Assembly (NCBI GenBank): GCA_947499275.1
Contig: CANMNM010000093.1
Location: forward strand, 1-6,085
DNA: 6,085 bases
Source: Actinomycetota bacterium
GTDB lineage: Bacteria > Actinomycetota > Actinomycetes > S36-B12
Direction: 5' to 3'
The notes beneath the pieces are model-generated. The model did no database searches and was not told the origin of the DNA. It worked only from the letters and a program-made list of their open reading frames with translations. The position numbers were made by a program, and so were the translations under genes. Of the stretch, positions 1 through 5,144 are shown one piece after another; position 1 is the stretch's first letter, and the number at the start of each line of letters is the position of its first letter.

Positions 1-66
1 CAGGTTGATCCCTATTACTCTGTTGCATTAAAGACCGAGCTTGATCGAATGTATGAAGCCCGTTAG
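1..66 (+). CDS. C-terminal end of an unidentified upstream gene (partial)
   Basis: The first 21 codons read openly to a TAG at 64-66 and end in the peptide ALKTELDRMYEAR. Charged helical residues dominate, as in many C-terminal tails. Too little remains to name a family. It lies in the same reading frame as the glycosyltransferase that follows, separated by the TAG and three codons, and the ribosome-binding site of that gene overlaps its stop codon. This points to one transcript. Because the next gene is a glycosyltransferase, a role in the same surface-glycan pathway is likely, but that is inference from position only. Confidence 0.55.
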   Translation, partial: QVDPYYSVALKTELDRMYEAR

Positions 67-68
67 GA
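65..68 (+). promoter_or_regulatory. Ribosome-binding site of the GT-B glycosyltransferase
   Basis: AGGA overlaps the TAG stop of the upstream gene and lies 7 nt before the ATG at 76. It supports ATG 76 as the start and suggests translational coupling between the two genes. Confidence 0.55.
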
Positions 69-75
69 ATCATCG

Positions 76-1755
76 ATGAAACCAGTGAAGACCCGAAGTG
101 GACGGTTACTGACCGCTGTGGGCAGCTTGCCGCTGCTCACCATGGATCGCATGGAGGAAATCTCACGGATCTTTGATGCTGACCCTCGGATCGCTACCGT
201 GTCACTGGTGGGCAGCACTATCAACCCAGGCGTAGTAATTCGACAATCTGCCCCGGCCGGTGCAGTCACCGTCGTTGCTTTGGACCTTGTAGACCTGCTG
301 GGGGAGGTTGATCCGCAGGATCCGCAGTCAGTTGAGGTCTGGGTGCAAGCTGCCACCGAACGGGGCCTGCGACATAACTGGTTGCTCTCAGATCACCGTG
401 ATGTCCTCAGTACAGAAGAAGTATTCACCTCTGTGGTTGACGAGCAAGAGTTATCGGATCCCAGTGGCGCGGCAGCCCATTACATCAGCCGTCGCAGTAT
501 CAACGCCACCACAATCACGGTGAACGTAGACATCACTTGGTTAGGACCGCACGAAACCGGAGCGCAAGTGTTGACCACCGCCGCGATTTCCGCCCTAGCG
601 AACCAACCGAATATTGAAACAATCACGCTTACCGGTCTTGCGGATCTACCCCCATACGCGGCACATGTCACCGACAACCCGAAGGTGATTCTGCAACCGA
701 TGGATCAAGTACCGGAACAAGCCGACATTGTTTGGTACCCGAACCAGATTGATCAACGGAGCAATATCTCACAAGCTCGTGAGTTGGGACGACGCGTTGT
801 TGCAACTTATCTTGATTTAATCGCCTATGACATTCCTCGGTACCACGGGTCAACCGATGCATGGTTGGCCTATAGATCCCTTCAACGCAAGATCGCACTC
901 AGTGTTGACGGAATCACGACTATCAGTGTTGACGTGGCTCGACAACTCCTCGCTGAAGTGCCGCGCCTATCCGCGAAGCGGGTTAAGCCATTACCACTTG
1001 GCTTAGATCACGTGAGAGCAGAACAAGTTCCGGTGCAACCCGATGCGGATTTATCCGGTATTAAAAAGTCCTTGACCACCAAACCATTCATCGTAGTTTT
1101 GGGCAATGACTTCCAACACAAGAATCGTGATTTTGCGATTGCTGTTTGGGAAAGGGTGCTCGAGTCGGGAACACCGTGTGATTTAGTACTTGTTGGTTTG
1201 CATGTGAAAAGTAGTAGTTCCCGCGAAAGGGAAACTGAACTGATTCGCAAACACGTCGATTTGCGTGGTTCCGTTTACACCGCCGAACATGTCAGCAGTG
1301 CTAGCCGAGCATGGCTGCTCGCCAATGCCTCAGTGGCCCTTTATCCCACTAGTGCGGAAGGTTTTGGGTTTGTTCCTTATGAAGCTGCAGCCATGGGCAC
1401 CCCAGCCACATTCACTAACTTCGGTCCGCTGGCGGAGATCGCGCAATTGACCGATATTCCGACAACCTGGAGCATCCAGGCCTACGCGAACGACATCATT
1501 CAACTTCTCAACAACTCAGAGGCACGAGATAAGCGCGTAAGTGAGTTGCAACGAGCAATCAGCGCTCACACCTGGGATGGATTCGCTCAGGGTCTAGCTG
1601 AATTCTTTGCCCACATAATTGAGCTGCCACCTGTTTTGACCAGCACGGTCGCTGACGGCGGCAGGGACACCGCGGCACTTTCTGCAGTTCTTTCGAGTAA
1701 GTCTTGGCGTGCTTTGGAAAAAGCGCGCAACCTGAAGTCAAAAATTAAGCCCTAA
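76..1755 (+). CDS. Glycosyltransferase, GT-B fold, family 4 type, with an extra N-terminal region
   Basis: Predicted to transfer a sugar from a nucleotide-sugar donor onto a surface-glycan acceptor at the cytoplasmic face; donor and acceptor cannot be read from the sequence. The GT-B core spans about residues 145-520. It begins at a strand with the motif GPHETGAQVL (157-166), continues with YLDLIAYDIPRY (245-256), and opens its donor-binding half with LGNDFQHKN (342-350). The retaining-GT signature E-x7-E is seen as EGFGFVPYE, E428 and E436. The C-terminal tail contains SSKSWRALEKAR, like the tails of many actinobacterial polysaccharide glycosyltransferases. At 559 residues it is longer than the usual 350-400; the extra 140 N-terminal residues resemble the second half of a GT-A domain (see findings). 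No signal peptide or membrane segment is evident. The start is supported by AGGA 7 nt upstream. Family is confident, specificity unknown. Confidence 0.9.
   Translation: MKPVKTRSGRLLTAVGSLPLLTMDRMEEISRIFDADPRIATVSLVGSTINPGVVIRQSAPAGAVTVVALDLVDLLGEVDPQDPQSVEVWVQAATERGLRHNWLLSDHRDVLSTEEVFTSVVDEQELSDPSGAAAHYISRRSINATTITVNVDITWLGPHETGAQVLTTAAISALANQPNIETITLTGLADLPPYAAHVTDNPKVILQPMDQVPEQADIVWYPNQIDQRSNISQARELGRRVVATYLDLIAYDIPRYHGSTDAWLAYRSLQRKIALSVDGITTISVDVARQLLAEVPRLSAKRVKPLPLGLDHVRAEQVPVQPDADLSGIKKSLTTKPFIVVLGNDFQHKNRDFAIAVWERVLESGTPCDLVLVGLHVKSSSSRERETELIRKHVDLRGSVYTAEHVSSASRAWLLANASVALYPTSAEGFGFVPYEAAAMGTPATFTNFGPLAEIAQLTDIPTTWSIQAYANDIIQLLNNSEARDKRVSELQRAISAHTWDGFAQGLAEFFAHIIELPPVLTSTVADGGRDTAALSAVLSSKSWRALEKARNLKSKIKP
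310..327 (+). repeat. Tandem 9-bp repeat inside the glycosyltransferase gene
   Basis: GATCCGCAG occurs twice back to back, in frame, giving DPQDPQ at residues 79-84. This looks like a small in-frame duplication in a loop of the extra N-terminal region. Confidence 0.6.
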
Positions 1756-1777
1756 CGAGACTCGCGCTAAAGGGCTT
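1747..1777 (-). terminator. Hairpin terminator at the convergent gene junction
   Basis: AAGCCCT at 1747-1753 is perfectly complementary to AGGGCTT at 1771-1777. The 17-nt loop holds a second small palindrome, CGAGACTCG at 1756-1764. Read on the minus strand the stem is followed by AATTTTT, a reasonable U-tract, so it should best terminate the propeller-protein transcript. In the plus direction only TTTATAA follows, so it is weaker there. The stem includes the last codons and stop of the glycosyltransferase gene, and the hairpin reaches into the last codons of the opposing gene. Confidence 0.55.
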
Positions 1778-3014
1778 TATAACCACCGGCGGCGTCCCAA
1801 ATCGAACTCGGTGAAAACACAATTAACTCCGAAGAACTGGTATCAATGCCACCCACAAGTGCACCATTGGGCATTTTGATCAAAGTCCGCAACCGCACCC
1901 CGGTGAATATAGGTTCGACATACCGAACGGCACCGTCATCAATGCGCAGCCGATACAACCAGTGAGTTCCCATTCCGTTCACGATTACATCGGCGGTGTT
2001 TTGTCCATTCCCCCACCAGGAGAAATATGTGGGTCCGGACACTTGAATGACCGATGTTGGTCCAATGGAAGGGACCCAGGCAAAAAGCGGTGGATACTTT
2101 TGGTTGGTATAGCCCTGATTTTTTGCAGTGTTCTGAGGTTGGTCGCCACCATAAGGCGTTCCATAAGAGTAATACGGCCAACCGTAATCCCCGTCGCGCT
2201 CGACGACATTGATCTGATCACCACCACGCGGACCGTGCAGGGTCGCGAGCAGCACGTGCTTGTTATCAACGAATGCGGTGGTCAAGCCTTGGGCATTGCG
2301 AAGTCCGCGTGCCCATATTTGTGATTCCCGCGGCCCGGTCAACAGCGTGGCCGTGGTGAGGTACTTGCGACTCCTCACCGGCAGTGCATCCATTTGCATG
2401 CGAGATAATGCAAAATCACCAATAGTGAAGAAAAATTGCCGTGGATTCTTCACTCCGGTGATTGACGCGAGAGCTCGCGTGATTCGACCACCCGATTGGA
2501 CCAGCGGGGGAACATCTACCGCGGGATAACACGGTGAAGTGAACCAAACTGTCCCTAAAGCGTTTGCTCCTGCGCCGGTGAGATCAATCCGCGCCTCGCG
2601 CAAAACCGACCGACGACACTTGTCAGCACCAAATTCTCCATACGCGACCATCACGTTCGCACGGCTAGCATTGCGCGACATCAATGAATCCCAGTAAATA
2701 TCTAGCACCCGGCTCTCAGTGGGTAAACCCAATGAACCTAACGCTCGCGAAGTACCCGTACTAATGTCAGTAACCGCGAGTTCGAAATCCCAATCCAGGC
2801 TCAGCACATTGCTGGGACCGAGGGCTGTTATGTACGGGGAACCAACGGGGACCGAAATCTTGCGCGAGGAAATTTGGTAGAACTCGGTGTCCATGACCGG
2901 CACCAGCGTGTCCGGTGCAGGTTTCTCACCAATGGCATGTGCGTTCGGTACCAACCCGGCAGTCAGGGCTAGAGCAGTGGCGACAATTGACATCCGTGAG
3001 GTGAAAAAATGCAT
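1767..3014 (-). CDS. Secreted beta-propeller protein, PQQ glucose/sorbosone dehydrogenase type, catalytic His not seen
   Basis: A 415-residue protein with a signal peptide: MHFFTSRM, a hydrophobic stretch, then AHA (25-27), the likely signal peptidase I site. The mature part resembles soluble quinoprotein sugar dehydrogenases. Matches include FFFTIGDF (194-201), ARGLRNAQGL (235-244), LHGPRGGDQINVV (259-271), DGDYGWPYYSYG (274-285), WVPSIGPTSV (313-322) and VRLRTLIKMPNGALVGGID (373-391). The family oxidises sugars in the periplasm or outside the cell using bound PQQ. R239-N240 and the R374-x-R376 pair match cofactor-contacting residues of the Acinetobacter enzyme. However, the segment aligned with its DHQSGRL reads LVQSGGRI (171-178), so the catalytic histidine appears to be valine. 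C133 and C162 could form a disulfide. A non-enzymatic or altered role is possible. The start is supported by AAGG 6 nt upstream. It lies downstream of a co-directional glycosyltransferase but has its own candidate promoter. Confidence 0.85.
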   Translation of the reverse strand: MHFFTSRMSIVATALALTAGLVPNAHAIGEKPAPDTLVPVMDTEFYQISSRKISVPVGSPYITALGPSNVLSLDWDFELAVTDISTGTSRALGSLGLPTESRVLDIYWDSLMSRNASRANVMVAYGEFGADKCRRSVLREARIDLTGAGANALGTVWFTSPCYPAVDVPPLVQSGGRITRALASITGVKNPRQFFFTIGDFALSRMQMDALPVRSRKYLTTATLLTGPRESQIWARGLRNAQGLTTAFVDNKHVLLATLHGPRGGDQINVVERDGDYGWPYYSYGTPYGGDQPQNTAKNQGYTNQKYPPLFAWVPSIGPTSVIQVSGPTYFSWWGNGQNTADVIVNGMGTHWLYRLRIDDGAVRYVEPIFTGVRLRTLIKMPNGALVGGIDTSSSELIVFSPSSIWDAAGGYKAL

Positions 3015-3017
3015 GCG

Positions 3018-3024
3018 TGACCTT
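3018..3024 (-). promoter_or_regulatory. Ribosome-binding site of the propeller gene
   Basis: On the minus strand ATAAGG precedes the ATG (3014-3012) with a spacing of 6 nt. It supports the first ATG over the internal ATG at codon 8, and the first start also leaves a complete charged N-region on the signal peptide. Confidence 0.45.
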
Positions 3025-3031
3025 ATCCATA

Positions 3032-3060
3032 TTTATATTTTTTCGCAGAAAATATCTCAA
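3032..3060 (-). promoter_or_regulatory. Candidate sigma-70-type promoter of the propeller gene
   Basis: On the minus strand a -35 box TTGAGA (3060-3055) is followed by a 17-nt spacer and a -10 box TATAAA (3037-3032). The stretch is much richer in A+T than the flanking genes. Transcription would start near 3025, leaving a leader of only about 11 nt that just contains the ribosome-binding site. This would let the propeller gene be expressed independently of the upstream glycosyltransferase. Confidence 0.5.
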
Positions 3061-3074
3061 AATGGCACATATTT

Positions 3075-3110
3075 CCCGAACATGAGCGTGAATCCTTGAA
3101 TGTGCTCGGG
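3075..3110 (-). terminator. Imperfect hairpin after the GT-A glycosyltransferase gene
   Basis: CCCGA (3075-3079) pairs with TCGGG (3106-3110), and ACAT (3080-3083) pairs with ATGT (3100-3103), with a 2-nt bulge and a 16-nt loop. It directly abuts the stop codon of the minus-strand gene at 3111. No U-tract follows immediately (AAATATGTG comes next), so it could be an attenuator, a 3'-end stabiliser or chance. Together with the separate promoter it suggests that the two minus-strand genes are only partly co-transcribed. Confidence 0.3.
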
Positions 3111-4001
3111 TTAGACCGTGCCCTTGCCTCGTAACCCCTTGACACTTCCCTTGATTTTTTCCCACCGATCACCTTCTACGGTGGCGCCCATTAACGCGTT
3201 GACACCCACTCTTCGCAGCGTACGAAACGCGTGCTTGGGTGATTGTTTGAATTCAGCGGGTGCCAACTTAAGTCGGTTGCGCATCATGGTTGCTCGGCGC
3301 TCGCCACTGTGACCGGTCGCCAAAACTGTGCGACCCAGAAGTTGAACAGAACGCGAATCACCCAACTCATGTTCCATGCGAAGTTCGGGGGCCACAACAA
3401 TGCGGTAACCCGCTTCACGCAAGCGCAGACACGCGGCAGCATCAACGGCATCAAGGCCCAGGGATTCATCAAACCCACCAACCTCAAGGAGAGCACTAAC
3501 ATTCCACAGCGTCCCCGACGCAATTACTTCCTCGGTGACCTCGATAGGTCCCGAGGCACCAGCAACCTGTGTGATCGGGTACTTCAATTGCCCACCGGCA
3601 TTGACCACAATTCCTGCCCCAACAGCGCCCACCCGCACCGATTCCTCCCACAGGGAACCCATTGATTGCGCCAATGCAGAGATCTGAGCAACGTAGGTAT
3701 CTGGGAACTGTGAGTCCTGATCACTCGTGAGCAGCCAGCTACACCCCAAATCACGTGCTCTGCGCAGGCCTTCATTCAAGCCACGAGCAATCCCTTCATT
3801 GTGATCATGGCGAATGACGGTTACACCGGAAACAAGACCACAATCCCGCAACACCGGGTCGGCCGTGCACGGTGATGCGTCGTCAGAGACCACGACAGGG
3901 ATTCCTTGTGAACTCAGAGCGCCCACCAGGTCAATCAGGTTCGAGTCGGGTGAATAGGTGGCAACGAGTGCTAGGACCGGAGGATTCACTACCGCACTCA
4001 T
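3111..4001 (-). CDS. Glycosyltransferase family 2 (GT-A fold), rhamnosyltransferase type
   Basis: A 296-residue inverting glycosyltransferase, expected to act in the cytoplasm during surface polysaccharide assembly. The N-terminal nucleotide-binding half shows LALVATYSP (10-18), VVVSDDASP (36-44) and the family motif HNEGIARGLNEGLRRA (67-82). The metal-binding DxD-type motif is LLTSDQDSQF (90-99), of the form TSDQDS seen in rhamnosyltransferases related to RfbN and WbbL. The acceptor half has GGFDESLGLDAVDAAACLRLREAGY; D184 or D187 is the likely catalytic base. After it come MEHELGDS (209-216) and HSGERRATMMRNRLKL (231-246), both typical of this subfamily. Length is normal. There is no membrane segment. 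The ATG at 4001 has only a weak GGTAGG upstream with 8-nt spacing. It is divergent from gmd across 130 bp, so a 6-deoxyhexose donor is plausible. Family is confident; the donor sugar is inference. Confidence 0.9.
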   Translation of the reverse strand: MSAVVNPPVLALVATYSPDSNLIDLVGALSSQGIPVVVSDDASPCTADPVLRDCGLVSGVTVIRHDHNEGIARGLNEGLRRARDLGCSWLLTSDQDSQFPDTYVAQISALAQSMGSLWEESVRVGAVGAGIVVNAGGQLKYPITQVAGASGPIEVTEEVIASGTLWNVSALLEVGGFDESLGLDAVDAAACLRLREAGYRIVVAPELRMEHELGDSRSVQLLGRTVLATGHSGERRATMMRNRLKLAPAEFKQSPKHAFRTLRRVGVNALMGATVEGDRWEKIKGSVKGLRGKGTV

Positions 4002-4131
4002 AAATTCAGCCTACCCACCCGCGAGAACAATGCCCTCACAAACCACAGATGAAGGTAGGGGCAGCCCTTAGTGCGCGATAGGGTTACCCGGATATTGATT
4101 CACCCCGGAGAACACCCGCTCGGAGGAAATT
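4002..4131. promoter_or_regulatory. Divergent intergenic region between the GT-A gene and gmd
   Basis: These 130 bp must hold the promoters for both the minus-strand glycosyltransferase and gmd. On the plus strand a poor candidate is TTAGTG (4068-4073), 17 nt, GATATT (4091-4096). No convincing -10/-35 pair was found for the minus direction, and no operator-like palindrome stands out. The assignment rests mainly on gene orientation. Confidence 0.4.
4122..4128 (+). promoter_or_regulatory. Strong ribosome-binding site of gmd
   Basis: GGAGGAA lies 3 nt before the GTG at 4132 (5 nt when counted from the end of GGAGG). It is the best Shine-Dalgarno match in the window. It decides in favour of the GTG start, since the next in-frame ATG is codon 20, beyond the NAD(P)-binding glycine motif. 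Confidence 0.8.
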
Positions 4132-5136
4132 GTGACTCAGCCCAAACGCGCCCTGATTACCGGTGTAACCGGTCAAGACGGCTCTTATATGGCCCAGCAG
4201 CTGCTGGAAAAGGGCTATGAAGTCCACGGGCTGGTCCGCCGCTCCTCAAGCTTTAACCGGGGCCGGATTGACCACCTGCACCACGACGACCACCTACCGG
4301 GGAAGAACCTGTTTTTGCATTACGGCGACGTGACTGACGCGGCTCGGATTCATCAGTTGATTTCTGAGCTTCGCCCCCACGAGGTCTACAACTTGGCAGC
4401 CCAGTCCCACGTTCGAGTCTCATTTGACGAGCCCCTCTACACCGCTGAGGCCACGGGTATTTCAACCCTGAATGTCCTTGAAGCGATTCGTAGTGTTGAT
4501 AAGTCCATTCGGTTTTATCAGGCCAGTACCAGTGAGATGTTCGGTGCGAGCCCACCTCCACAAAACGAGGAAACACCTTTTTATCCACGCAGCCCGTACG
4601 GCGCAGCGAAGGTGTATAGCTATTGGATCACCCGCAATTACCGTGAGGCCTACGACATGTTCGCCGTTAACGGTCAATTGTTTAATCACGAGTCACCGCG
4701 TCGCGGCGAAACTTTTGTGACCCGCAAGATCACGATGGCGGTTGCGAGGATCAAAAAGGGTCTACAAAGCGAATTATGGATGGGCAACCTCGACTCCATC
4801 CGTGACTGGGGTTACGCACCCGAATACACCGATGGCATGTGGCGCATGTTGCAGGCGAGTGAGCCTGACGACTTCGTTCTGGCAACCGGCACCGCTTACA
4901 CGATCAAAGATTTCCTGTCGCTGGCATTTGAGCACGCCGGTTTGAATTGGGAGGAATACGTCAAGTTTGATCCTAAGTTCCTGCGCCCAACCGAAGTTGA
5001 TGAATTAATCGGCGATGCTGGCAAAGCAAAAGCGAAGTTGGGCTGGGAAGCCAAGGTGCACCCACCGGAGTTGGCCAGAATCATGGTTGACGCCGACATT
5101 GCTCGTCTTGATGGTGCTCCCGAGGGGCAGTTCTAG
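4132..5136 (+). CDS. gmd: GDP-mannose 4,6-dehydratase
   Basis: Converts GDP-D-mannose to GDP-4-keto-6-deoxy-D-mannose in the cytoplasm with tightly bound NADP. This is the branch point to GDP-fucose, GDP-rhamnose, GDP-perosamine and related sugars. The 334-residue protein is a full-length extended short-chain dehydrogenase. It has the Rossmann motif TGVTGQDGS (10-18) and the NADP-phosphate pocket RRSSSFNRGR (36-45). Active-site residues are T133 and E135 in ASTSEMFG, and Y156 and K160 in SPYGAAK. Sugar-nucleotide-binding segments are NHESPRRGETFVTRKI (185-200) and RDWGYAPEY (224-232). All catalytic residues known from the E. coli enzyme are present. Translation starts at GTG with a strong ribosome-binding site. 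The gmd-like gene follows after 8 nt. No epimerase/reductase gene of the fucose pathway (fcl) is visible here. Confidence 0.97.
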   Translation: MTQPKRALITGVTGQDGSYMAQQLLEKGYEVHGLVRRSSSFNRGRIDHLHHDDHLPGKNLFLHYGDVTDAARIHQLISELRPHEVYNLAAQSHVRVSFDEPLYTAEATGISTLNVLEAIRSVDKSIRFYQASTSEMFGASPPPQNEETPFYPRSPYGAAKVYSYWITRNYREAYDMFAVNGQLFNHESPRRGETFVTRKITMAVARIKKGLQSELWMGNLDSIRDWGYAPEYTDGMWRMLQASEPDDFVLATGTAYTIKDFLSLAFEHAGLNWEEYVKFDPKFLRPTEVDELIGDAGKAKAKLGWEAKVHPPELARIMVDADIARLDGAPEGQF

Positions 5137-5144
5137 TCACCACA

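Noticed and set aside
899..934. 12-bp direct repeat TCAGTGTTGACG at 899-910 and 923-934
   Set aside because: Both copies are in frame in the glycosyltransferase and encode the repeated SVD around a normal helix-strand region. Two copies only, with no other sign of a mobile or regulatory element.
1962..2324. 120-codon open frame on the plus strand
   Set aside because: Antisense shadow of the propeller gene, in its most conserved part (YGWPYYSYG).
3243..3665. 140-codon open frame on the plus strand
   Set aside because: Antisense to the family 2 glycosyltransferase, which carries all its family motifs; the translation is low-complexity and unlike a folded protein.
4054..4069. Small palindrome AGGGGCAGCCCT in the divergent intergenic region
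   Set aside because: Only a 4-bp stem, with no U-tract and no second copy; too weak for an operator or terminator.
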